Shown piece by piece: positions 24,081-31,830 of a DNA stretch of 37,244 bases. Within the stretch, counting starts at the first letter, position 1, and each line of letters starts with the position of its first letter. Under the pieces are notes generated by a model that saw nothing but the letters and a program-made list of their open reading frames with translations, did no database searches and was not told the DNA's origin. The DNA lies in contig CAJUEC010000023.1 in assembly GCA_910585155.1 (NCBI GenBank), forward strand, positions 1 to 37,244, given 5' to 3'. The DNA is from an uncultured Oscillospiraceae bacterium. Its GTDB lineage: Bacteria > Bacillota > Clostridia > Oscillospirales > Oscillospiraceae. Both the position numbers and the translations under genes were made by a program.

Positions 24081-25006
24081 AGGGCGCTCTCCCACCGTTT
24101 CCACATATCCTCCGCCGCCTTTTGGGGGGACAGTCCGAAATAGTCCAACTGGTAATCCCGGGAGCCGGTCACCATGGCGAAGGAGTCGGGCACGCCGTAC
24201 CGGTGGAACACCGCCGGGCACTGCCGCCGCTCCGCCAGCAGCTCCGCCACGGCGCTGCCCAGGCCGCCGGTGACCCCGTGCTCCTCCATGGTGAAGACCG
24301 CCCGGTGTCTCCCGGCGCAGGCCAGGACGGTCTCCTCGTCCAGGGGCCGCACCCGGGGCATGCTGTACAGCGTCACCGAGCATCCCCGTTCCTCCAGGAG
24401 CTTTTGCACCTGTACCGCCTCCCGCAGGATCGTCCCGCAGGCCAGAATCGCCGCGTCCGTTCCCCGGGCCAGGGGTATGGCCCGTTCCACCGGCGCCTCC
24501 ACCCCGCCGGCGTGGATGGGGGCGTCCACACTGCGGCCAATGCGGATATAGGCCGGGCGCTGCCGCCGGTAAGCCGTCAGCATCACCGCCTCCATCTCCG
24601 CCGGGTCGGCGGGACAGTACACGTCCAAATTTGGGAACGCCCGCATCATGGCGACGTCCTGGAGGGCGTGGTGGGTGGGCCCCGCCGGACCGTAGGCAAA
24701 TCCGCCGCCCACGCCCACCAGAATCACTGGATTCTCCTGGTAGCACACGTCCAGCATGATCTGCTCCGCCCCCCGCAGGGTCATGAAGGACACCACATTA
24801 TAGGCAAAGGGCTTCATCCCTGCCGCAGCGAGCCCCGCGGCAAAGGACACAAAGCTCTGCTCCGCGATGCCCACATTCACAAAGCGGGGGCCGAACTCCG
24901 CCTCAAAGGGCTCCATTACGGAAAACCCGGTGTCTCCGATCACCAGCATCACCTTGGAGTCCTCCCGGGCCAGACGGGATATGGTCTGTACAAACGTGCT
25001 TCTCAT
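24077..25006 (-). CDS. Transketolase-like enzyme, C-terminal subunit
   Basis: The 309-residue product is the pyrimidine-binding plus C-terminal half of a transketolase. Residues about 45-85 include FVNVGIAEQSFVSFAAGLAA with the catalytic Glu that activates ThDP, and FMTLRGAEQIMLDVC. It needs the N-terminal subunit encoded just upstream (four-base overlap ATGA). Split transketolases of this type recur in bacterial polysaccharide clusters and are thought to transfer a two-carbon ketol group. In this operon the acceptor could be a keto-sugar nucleotide, giving a branched sugar, but that is inference. A function in central metabolism is less likely given the tight packing in a glycan operon. Confidence 0.93.
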   Translation of the reverse strand: MRSTFVQTISRLAREDSKVMLVIGDTGFSVMEPFEAEFGPRFVNVGIAEQSFVSFAAGLAAAGMKPFAYNVVSFMTLRGAEQIMLDVCYQENPVILVGVGGGFAYGPAGPTHHALQDVAMMRAFPNLDVYCPADPAEMEAVMLTAYRRQRPAYIRIGRSVDAPIHAGGVEAPVERAIPLARGTDAAILACGTILREAVQVQKLLEERGCSVTLYSMPRVRPLDEETVLACAGRHRAVFTMEEHGVTGGLGSAVAELLAERRQCPAVFHRYGVPDSFAMVTGSRDYQLDYFGLSPQKAAEDMWKRWESAL

Positions 25007-25815
25007 CGGCTCAACTCCTCCAGTGCCTGGGCCAGCTGCTCCTCATTCGGGGATTTGAAATGCCACTCCAGGCGGTCCTCCATGAAGGACACGCCCCTGC
25101 CCTTCACCGTGTGGGCGATCACCGCCGTGGGCCGGGGGTCCCCGTCCAGCCCGGCCCGGGAGAGCACATCCTCCAGCGCGGTATAGTCATGGCCGTTCAC
25201 CTCCACGGCGTTGCAGCCAAAGACCCGAAATTTCTCCGCCATATCCCCCATGTTCAGCACCTGCGCGTCGCTGCCATAGGATTGCAGGCGGTTGCGGTCC
25301 ACTATCAGCACCAGGTTATTCAGGGCAAACCGGGACGCACACATAGCCGCCTCCCACACGCTGCCCTCATTGCACTCCCCGTCCCCCATCAGCACAAACA
25401 CCCGACCGCCCTGGCCCTGGAGCTTCCTGGCGTAGGCAATCCCGGTGCCCAGATTGGCCCCGTGGCCCAGGGAGCCGGCGGACATCTCCACCCCAGGCAC
25501 CACGAATTTCCGGGTGTGGCCTGCGTAGTTCCCCCCGTCCGCTGTGTGGAGCTCCAGATCCTCCATAGGGATCAGCCCCGCATAGGCCAGGGTGGTGTAA
25601 AAGGTGGCCGCGATGTGCCCCTTGCTCAGCAGAAACACGTTCCGATCCGGGGCATCCAGGTTGTCCGGCGTCAGGCCCAGGACCCGGGTATACAGCACCG
25701 CCAGAATGTCCGCCGACGAATAACCGCCCCCGATATGGGAATCCCGGGTGCGCATAAGCGTTTTGGCCGTGTGCATCCGCACCGCCCGGGCAAACTCTTT
25801 TGGATTGTCGATCAT
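25003..25815 (-). CDS. Transketolase-like enzyme, N-terminal subunit
   Basis: The 270-residue product is the ThDP-diphosphate-binding half of a transketolase. It has HIGGGYSS near residue 27, SLGHGANLGTGIAYARKLQG, and the metal-binding GDGECNEGSVWEAAM motif. Together with the downstream C-terminal subunit it would form the active enzyme. Two start codons stand side by side, GTG 25818 and ATG 25815. ATG is chosen because the GGGGAGGA site is then about 8 bases away and ATG overlaps the stop of the mutase gene (TGATG pattern). Confidence 0.93.
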   Translation of the reverse strand: MIDNPKEFARAVRMHTAKTLMRTRDSHIGGGYSSADILAVLYTRVLGLTPDNLDAPDRNVFLLSKGHIAATFYTTLAYAGLIPMEDLELHTADGGNYAGHTRKFVVPGVEMSAGSLGHGANLGTGIAYARKLQGQGGRVFVLMGDGECNEGSVWEAAMCASRFALNNLVLIVDRNRLQSYGSDAQVLNMGDMAEKFRVFGCNAVEVNGHDYTALEDVLSRAGLDGDPRPTAVIAHTVKGRGVSFMEDRLEWHFKSPNEEQLAQALEELSR

Positions 25816-26975
25816 CACGGGTTCCTCCCCTCCCGGCGGTGGAGCTGTTCCGCGGCGTCCAGCCCACGCTCCACCGCCTCGTCCATGTTGTAATACCGAA
25901 AGTCCGCCAGCCGCCCCGCCGCGTAGAGGTGGGGGACCTGGTCCAGCAGCCTCCGATAGGCCTGGTGCCGCGCCTTGGACTGCTCCGTCAGCACCACGTA
26001 ATATGGCTCGTCCCCGGGGGCCTCCATGGGCCCGGGGCGCTCGCCCACCAGCAGGGCTTGGCCCATCCCCGGCGGATTGCCCGGGAGGTAGCGGTAATCT
26101 GTCCGCCGGGTCCAGGGGATGTCCAGCTCCGGATAGTACATAGCCAGGCAGGGCAGCCCCTCCTCCGGCGCGCGGTACTCCAGATCAAAGCGCAGCGTGC
26201 GGTAGGGAAGCAGCCCCTCCCGGCCAGAAAACAGCTCATCCAGCCGCCCGGTGTAAAGCACGGCGTCCCACGTCCGCCCGGTCTTCCAGACCATCCGCCC
26301 ATCTGAAACCGCCATCAGCGCCGACGCCTCCCGATTGGTGAGAACCTCGATGGCGGGGTGGTCCAGCATCGACCGGAACAAGGCGGTAAAGCCCTCCTCC
26401 GGCATGAACTGAAACCGCTCCGGGCGGAATTCCCGCCGCTCCTCCAGGTAGACCGGGGCCCGGGCGATCACCTCCGGCGACAGCTCCTCCAGGCGCAGCC
26501 CCCATTGCTTTTGGTTGTAGGGTGCGCAGTCGCAGTGGTACAGCCGCTGCCCCGCTCGCCTCAGCAGCGGGTCGGCGGCGTTCAGCAGCTCCAGCACGGT
26601 GACCCGGTCCCGGCCGGCGAAGGCCCGGGCCAGCGCAGACACCGCCGCTTCCCCCTCCCGGGGAAGCAGCCGCCGCAGGGTCTCCGGCTGAAAGGGCATG
26701 GGGTGGCTGTCCCCCTCGATCCACACCCGCAGGGCGCAGCGAAAGGGAGCCCACCTGGCAAGAGGGGCCAAAAACTCCCACACCCTCTCCCGGTCCGTGA
26801 AAAAGACGTGGGGGCCGTACACGTGGTACAGGATACCGTTTTCCTCCCGCCGGTCATGGGCGTTTCCACCGATGTGATCCCGGCGGTCCACCACCGTCAC
26901 CTGCCAGCCATATTCCGCCAGACGGCGGGCGGCGGAGGCCCCGCAGCAGCCCGCGCCCACCACCAGCGCCCTCAC
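25815..26975 (-). CDS. UDP-galactopyranose mutase-like flavoprotein
   Basis: The 386-residue product matches UDP-galactopyranose mutase in length and motifs. The FAD-binding GAGCCG is at 7-12, HIGGN at 34-38, GPHVFFT at 54-60 (F where the family usually has H in GxHxFHT), then YNQKQWG, TGRLDELF followed by LPYRTLRFD, and GRLADFRYYNMDEAVERG near the end. These enzymes interconvert pyranose and furanose forms of a nucleotide sugar. The start is GTG 26975, which overlaps the stop of the dehydratase gene (GTGA); a longer frame to 27110 only shadows that gene. Its place among CDP-sugar genes leaves open whether the substrate is UDP-galactose or a CDP-deoxysugar. Confidence 0.9.
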   Translation of the reverse strand: MRALVVGAGCCGASAARRLAEYGWQVTVVDRRDHIGGNAHDRREENGILYHVYGPHVFFTDRERVWEFLAPLARWAPFRCALRVWIEGDSHPMPFQPETLRRLLPREGEAAVSALARAFAGRDRVTVLELLNAADPLLRRAGQRLYHCDCAPYNQKQWGLRLEELSPEVIARAPVYLEERREFRPERFQFMPEEGFTALFRSMLDHPAIEVLTNREASALMAVSDGRMVWKTGRTWDAVLYTGRLDELFSGREGLLPYRTLRFDLEYRAPEEGLPCLAMYYPELDIPWTRRTDYRYLPGNPPGMGQALLVGERPGPMEAPGDEPYYVVLTEQSKARHQAYRRLLDQVPHLYAAGRLADFRYYNMDEAVERGLDAAEQLHRREGRNP

Positions 26976-28024
26976 GCCCGTGCCTCCATTCGCCGAAGGT
27001 ACTGTCCCACCTGCTCCTGGCACAGCCGGTCCGCCGGGGTATGTGCCACCCCCTGCTGGAAGGCGGCGGCCTGGGCCAGCGTCTCCTCCAGGGTGTACAG
27101 GGGCTTCCACCCCAGCGCCTCCCGCGCCTTGCCGCTGTCCAGCCGGAGCAGCTGCGTCTCGCCGGAGGGGCCGCCCGCTCCCAGCTCGTACCGTGCGCCG
27201 GGGAAATGGGCCGCCAGCAGCTCCGCCGCCGCCCCCACAGTCTGGAAACCGTCAGGCGCGGGGCCGAAATTAAAGCATGTGTCCCCGGTGACTGTCCCCT
27301 CCGCCAGCGCCCTGCCCAGCGTCAGATAGCCCCACAGCACGTCCAGCACATACTGCCAGGGCCGGACAAAATTGGGGTTACGCAGTTTTGCGGGCTCGCC
27401 CCTTGAAAAGCAGTCAAGCAGGTGGGGGATGAGCCGGGTCTTGTTGAAATCCCCCCCGCCGATGGTGTTGCTGGCCCGGGCTGTGGCGACGGACATATCC
27501 GGGAAGGAGATCCGATAGCACTGCGCCGCCAGGTCCTGACACGCCTTGCTGGTGGAATAGGCCTCCGCCGCGCCGAAGGGGTCGGCCTCCCGGCAGGGTC
27601 TGCCCCCCAGCCCCTGGGCGTAGCACTTGTCGCTGGTGACCGCCACCACGGGGACGCGGCGCCCGCCCCGGCGGACCGCCTCCAGCAGTTCCACCGTCCC
27701 CATCACATTGATCTCAAAAATATCCGCCGGGTGTTGGTAGGAGCCGTCCAGGTAGGCGTGGGCCGCCAGATGGATGACCAGATCCGGCTGGAATTGGCCC
27801 AGGGCCCGCTCCACCTCCCCCCGGTCCCGGATGTCCGCCAGGAGCTCGCCCGCAACGGGGGGGCGGGCCGCTTCATACAGACAGCCAGGCTGGGGCGGGA
27901 GGGCATAGCCGGACACCTCCGCTCCCAGGGCGGACAGCAGCCAGCACAGCCACGTCCCCTTGAACCCGGTGTGACCGGTCACCAAAACCCGCCTGCCCTG
28001 GTAAAATGACTTGTGAGACAGCAC
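26972..28024 (-). CDS. rfbG: CDP-glucose 4,6-dehydratase
   Basis: The 350-residue product is an extended short-chain dehydrogenase. NAD-binding VLVTGHTGFKGTWL is at residues 13-26, the TSDK block at 130-133, and the catalytic YSTSK at 156-160. The GHTGFKGTW signature is characteristic of CDP-glucose dehydratases. It converts CDP-glucose, made by the RfbF-like enzyme in the same operon, to CDP-4-keto-6-deoxyglucose, the branch point to many deoxy, dideoxy and branched sugars. The start is GTG 28024, preceded by GGGGGAG. It overlaps the mutase gene by four bases. Confidence 0.93.
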   Translation of the reverse strand: MLSHKSFYQGRRVLVTGHTGFKGTWLCWLLSALGAEVSGYALPPQPGCLYEAARPPVAGELLADIRDRGEVERALGQFQPDLVIHLAAHAYLDGSYQHPADIFEINVMGTVELLEAVRRGGRRVPVVAVTSDKCYAQGLGGRPCREADPFGAAEAYSTSKACQDLAAQCYRISFPDMSVATARASNTIGGGDFNKTRLIPHLLDCFSRGEPAKLRNPNFVRPWQYVLDVLWGYLTLGRALAEGTVTGDTCFNFGPAPDGFQTVGAAAELLAAHFPGARYELGAGGPSGETQLLRLDSGKAREALGWKPLYTLEETLAQAAAFQQGVAHTPADRLCQEQVGQYLRRMEARA

Positions 28025-28042
28025 CTGTTCTCCCCCGTTCTC

Positions 28043-29899
28043 TCAGGATGTTTTTCTCCACACGTTAAACCTGCCCAGGGACAGCAGCAGACTTTCCGCC
28101 GCCTCTCTGGGCTGGATTCCAAGGGCGGAAATCAGCTGCCCAGCGGCGGCCTTCCAGGAATCGTTGGTCAGGGAAACCGACTTCCCCAGCACCATCCCCT
28201 CCCGCTCCAGCTCCGCCGCCAGCGCGCCGTCAGTGACCACGCGCAGTCCCAAGCCCTCGTCGGGATCGTGGAGAAACACCCCATCTGCGGGCGGCTTGCC
28301 CTGCAGGGCCTGTCTCAGGTTGGACAGGCTGTACAAATTCTCATGCTGCGTGATCAGCATTCCCCCGGCTTTCAGCCGCCTGGCCGCCGTACGGAGCACC
28401 GCGCCCAGGTCGGCGCACCGGCCCAAATTGCATCCCACAATGGCGATGTCATATTGGCCCTCCAGCATCTGGGCCTCCTCCCCCAGCAGGCCGCTGCGGT
28501 GGAACAGCCCCTCCAGATCCTCCAGGTAGCGCCCGTCCTCGGTTAGGGCATCCACTGTGACCTCGCCGCTCCCGCACGCTCTCAGGCGGTTTGACAGCGC
28601 CAGGACACTCTCGCCAAACAAGGGATTCAGCGCCAGCACGCGGACCCGCCCGGTTCCTTTTATGGAAAATGACTCCAGCGCGGCGCACAGGTCCATCCCC
28701 AGCGCTCCCCAGGCGTCCACGCCATGCTTTTGCCGGAACTGGGCCCGCCCCAGCTCCATCACCTGGAACTGCCCCTCCCCAATGGTGGCGGAGCCGTAGT
28801 GGTGGACAAATACGTCCCGACAGAGCACCTGGCGATAGCCCATGCGGCGCAGTACGCAGCTGAAATCATCGTCGGCAAACATGTCGTAGCAGAAAAAGGG
28901 GTCTATGGTGAGCTCCATCTGGCTCAGCGCGGCTGGACGCACACAGGCCAAAATAGAGAACAACCGGGAGCGGTCCATCCATTTCCTGGGGTCGTAGTGG
29001 TTGTGGTTTTCTGCAAACGAGAGCATTCCTTGAATATCGTTCTTCGCGTAGGGCACGGAAATGGCCTGCAAATTGCTCGCAGAATTGCAGACAGGCGCCG
29101 CCATGGCAACGCGCGGGTCGCTTTCCATGCACGCCCACAGGATCTCATCATAGCGCGGCGTGACAATCACATCGTTGCTGACATATAGAAGGTACTTCCC
29201 TTCCATATAGTGGGGCGCCATGGTGAAGATCAGGTTCCCCGCGGCGGAGGAGCCCATGTTGTGGGGATAATAGATTTTTTTCACATGGGGCAGTCCCTCG
29301 CACCATGCGGTGGTCTCCGGGTCGCTCCCGTTGTCAAAGGTGATCAGCTCGTAGCTGCGGCCTTTTGTGTGGGCCTCAATGGCATCCAGGCATTCCTTGG
29401 TCATCTTCTGGTTGCCGTAGAACAGCACCACAATGGACAGGTCAAACCGGCATTCCCGGGGCTCCTCCCGCTTCGGCGTCTTCCTGATCCGGCGAATGCG
29501 CTCCCGCTCCTGGGCATACCAGTCCTTCAGCGCCTTGTGGGACGCCGCGTGGAGCAGAAAGAACTCCGCGTACCGCCGCCAGAACAGAAACAGCGGCACA
29601 AACGAGCATGTGTACTGCGTCCACGCCGCGTCCGCCTGCCCCCGGTCCAGCAGCGCCCCAATCCGCTCCAACGTCAGCGGCGCGTTCAACCCAACCTCTC
29701 TCAGCTTATTTTCCAGCGTAATCTCCGGGGCGAGCTGCCCGATGGCGGACGCGATGGCGGCGCACAGCGCCTCCAGATCCCGCAGCAGGTATCTGTTCTC
29801 CCCCAGGCCGCGGCCGCTTAAAAAGGAAATCGCCTCCTCGCCGGTGTCAAACAGCTCAAATATGTGCGAAATCAGTGTCTCATGCGCTTTTTGCTCCAT
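28043..29899 (-). CDS. Family 2 glycosyltransferase with N-terminal helical and C-terminal methyltransferase-like regions
   Basis: The 618-residue product has three parts. Residues 1 to about 145 are mainly helical and not recognised. Residues about 153-390 are a GT-A family 2 glycosyltransferase with DLSIVVLFYGNQ, TFDNGSD, the metal-site region LYVSNDVIVTP, and DDDFSCVLRRMGY. Residues about 430-618 look like a degenerate SAM-methyltransferase fold (YDIAIVGCNLGRCADLG, then RLKAGGMLITQHE) without a clear GxGxG motif. It probably attaches a sugar to the flagellin or to the growing glycan. The start is supported by CCGGAGGGAG. It lies 18 bases after the radical SAM gene. Confidence 0.85.
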   Translation of the reverse strand: MEQKAHETLISHIFELFDTGEEAISFLSGRGLGENRYLLRDLEALCAAIASAIGQLAPEITLENKLREVGLNAPLTLERIGALLDRGQADAAWTQYTCSFVPLFLFWRRYAEFFLLHAASHKALKDWYAQERERIRRIRKTPKREEPRECRFDLSIVVLFYGNQKMTKECLDAIEAHTKGRSYELITFDNGSDPETTAWCEGLPHVKKIYYPHNMGSSAAGNLIFTMAPHYMEGKYLLYVSNDVIVTPRYDEILWACMESDPRVAMAAPVCNSASNLQAISVPYAKNDIQGMLSFAENHNHYDPRKWMDRSRLFSILACVRPAALSQMELTIDPFFCYDMFADDDFSCVLRRMGYRQVLCRDVFVHHYGSATIGEGQFQVMELGRAQFRQKHGVDAWGALGMDLCAALESFSIKGTGRVRVLALNPLFGESVLALSNRLRACGSGEVTVDALTEDGRYLEDLEGLFHRSGLLGEEAQMLEGQYDIAIVGCNLGRCADLGAVLRTAARRLKAGGMLITQHENLYSLSNLRQALQGKPPADGVFLHDPDEGLGLRVVTDGALAAELEREGMVLGKSVSLTNDSWKAAAGQLISALGIQPREAAESLLLSLGRFNVWRKTS

Positions 29900-29917
29900 C
29901 GCCGCTCCCTCCGGTTC

Positions 29918-31042
29918 TCACTCCGCTCCGCCGTCCTGCCATTCCGGCGAAAACTGCTTCCCAATCTGTAAAAACGACTCCTTTTTGTTCCAGTTCGCGT
30001 AAGACGACTGGTAGCAGTTCCGGCAGGGCACCGCCATCCGCTCCCCGTTGACCCGCCGACGGTGCTGCTGGTACTCCTCCGAATTCCACATCTCTTCGAA
30101 GCTCCCATACCGCTGTATGGGAAACAGCTTTTCCGCCGTGGACATGCAGGGCCGCACAAAACCGTCCGAGCCCAGAAAAAAGTCCCGCCACGCGGCGTAG
30201 CAGGTCTTGTGGCACTGCTCTCCGGCGGGATCCTCCCCCACCAGATGGGGCAGCTTCAGCGACACGCCGCACCGCTGCCCCATCTCCATAGCCGCCTGGA
30301 ACACCTCCCGGGTCCGGGCCATTTTGTCGTAGAGCACCTCTGGGGCCATCCTCTGGTCGAAGGCGGTGAGGTACACCGCCTTCACCTCGTCCAGCCCCAC
30401 CTCGCCGGCCAGCCGCACCAGCTCGGGCAGCTCTCCCAGGTTCTGGTCCATGGCGGTAAAGACAAAGTTCATGTAGGGAAATTCCAGCCCATGGGAAGCC
30501 TTGTGCCGCGTGATAACGGAAATGTTTTTCAAAATCTGATGGAAGTCCGCCCCCCGGCGGATCTCCTCATTTGTCTCGGCACAGGCCCCGTCCATGCTCA
30601 CGGCAATGATATCGGTCTGTGTGCGGAAGATATCGTCAAACAGCCTGTCCAGCCGCATTCCGTTGGTGCAGAAGTACTTCCGCAGGCCCAGGCGGTGGGC
30701 CCAGTCCAGAAACTCCCCGAAATGGGGGTGGACCGTGGGCTCCCCCCACCCCATGAGGGTGACCTCCTCTACCAGGCGGGCCGCAGGCTCGAAATACTTC
30801 AGCCACTCCATCTGGAACCAGGTGGGCTGGAACTGCGCGGAGTTGCGTCCGCACATCTTGCAGTTCAAATTGCAGGCGTTGGTCAGCTCAAAGACGAAAC
30901 GGCGGGGCATGGACTCCAGAATGAGCTTCCCCTCCAGCGCCTCCTCCTGATTTTTCCCGCTGTTCTCCTGCCGCTCCTGTGTCAGCGGGCGGGTCTGCCG
31001 CAGATCCAGCGTCTTCGCCCGCAAAAGCTTTGACTCCTTCAT
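29918..31042 (-). CDS. Radical SAM/SPASM protein
   Basis: The 374-residue product has the radical SAM cluster motif CNLNCKMC (C57, C61, C64) and a SPASM-type Cys-rich C-terminus (cysteines in GEQCHKTC, VRPCMS and VPCRNC). Auxiliary iron-sulfur clusters of this kind occur in sugar and peptide modifying enzymes. The reaction is unknown; within the island it may act on a sugar nucleotide. A longer frame to 31729 shadows the cytidylyltransferase gene. ATG 31042 overlaps that gene's stop (ATGA) and is preceded by GGAGAAGGGG. The lead-in FELTNACNLNC resembles LELSNACNHKC of the fused radical SAM protein at the operon end, so the two are related. Confidence 0.9.
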   Translation of the reverse strand: MKESKLLRAKTLDLRQTRPLTQERQENSGKNQEEALEGKLILESMPRRFVFELTNACNLNCKMCGRNSAQFQPTWFQMEWLKYFEPAARLVEEVTLMGWGEPTVHPHFGEFLDWAHRLGLRKYFCTNGMRLDRLFDDIFRTQTDIIAVSMDGACAETNEEIRRGADFHQILKNISVITRHKASHGLEFPYMNFVFTAMDQNLGELPELVRLAGEVGLDEVKAVYLTAFDQRMAPEVLYDKMARTREVFQAAMEMGQRCGVSLKLPHLVGEDPAGEQCHKTCYAAWRDFFLGSDGFVRPCMSTAEKLFPIQRYGSFEEMWNSEEYQQHRRRVNGERMAVPCRNCYQSSYANWNKKESFLQIGKQFSPEWQDGGAE

Positions 31043-31830
31043 TCCCCTTCTCCTCTCAGCCACGGCGCCCACGGCGCGTTTCCTCTGTTCCAAATCGCCT
31101 CCAGCTGGCTGCGGTCCCGCTGGGTGTCCATGCACTGCCAAAAGCCGCCGTGCCGGTAGACGCCCAGCTGGCCGGATGCGGCCAGCGCCCGCATCGGCTT
31201 CTCCTCCAACACGCAGCTCTCCTCCCCGTCTAGATAACCGAACACCTCCGGCTCCATCACCATGAAGCCGCCGTTGATCCAGCCGCCGTCCTCCTTGGCC
31301 TTCTCCCGGAAGCCGGTAACCGTCTCTCCCTCCAAATCCAACACACCAAACCGGCCCCCCGGCTGGATGCCGGTGAGGGTGACGGTCTTGCCGGACTCCT
31401 GGTGCTGCCGCAGCAGTGCGTTCAGGTCCACGTCTCCCACCCCGTCGCCGTAAGTCAGCAGGAATGTCTCGCCGCCAATGTACCTCTGCACCCGTTTCAC
31501 CCGGGCGCCTGTCTGGGTGTTCAGCCCGGTGTCCACCAAAGTCACCCGCCAGGGCTCGGCAATGTTGGCGTGGACGGTCATGCGGTTCTCCGCCGAGAAA
31601 TCGAAGGTCACATCGGAACGGTGCAGGTAGTAGTCCGCGAAGTATTCCTTGATGATGTGGCCCTTGTAGCCGCAGCAGATGACAAAGTCGTTGAATCCAA
31701 AGCTGGAGTAGTATTTCATGATGTGCCACAGAATGGGCTGGTCCCCAATGGTGACCATGGGCTTGGGCTTCAGGTGGCTCTCCTCACTGATGCGGGTGCC
31801 CAGACCGCCGGCCAGGATCACAGTTTTCAT
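31039..31830 (-). CDS. rfbF: Glucose-1-phosphate cytidylyltransferase
   Basis: The 263-residue product begins KTVILAGGLGTRISEESHL, followed by KPKPM, the nucleotide-binding signature of sugar nucleotidyltransferases in the form typical of RfbF. VICCGYKGHIIKEYF and the later GDGVGDVDLNALL agree. It makes CDP-glucose from CTP and glucose-1-phosphate, the substrate of the RfbG-like dehydratase encoded about 3 kb further down the operon. It overlaps the genes on both sides by four bases each. Confidence 0.95.
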   Translation of the reverse strand: MKTVILAGGLGTRISEESHLKPKPMVTIGDQPILWHIMKYYSSFGFNDFVICCGYKGHIIKEYFADYYLHRSDVTFDFSAENRMTVHANIAEPWRVTLVDTGLNTQTGARVKRVQRYIGGETFLLTYGDGVGDVDLNALLRQHQESGKTVTLTGIQPGGRFGVLDLEGETVTGFREKAKEDGGWINGGFMVMEPEVFGYLDGEESCVLEEKPMRALAASGQLGVYRHGGFWQCMDTQRDRSQLEAIWNRGNAPWAPWLRGEGE

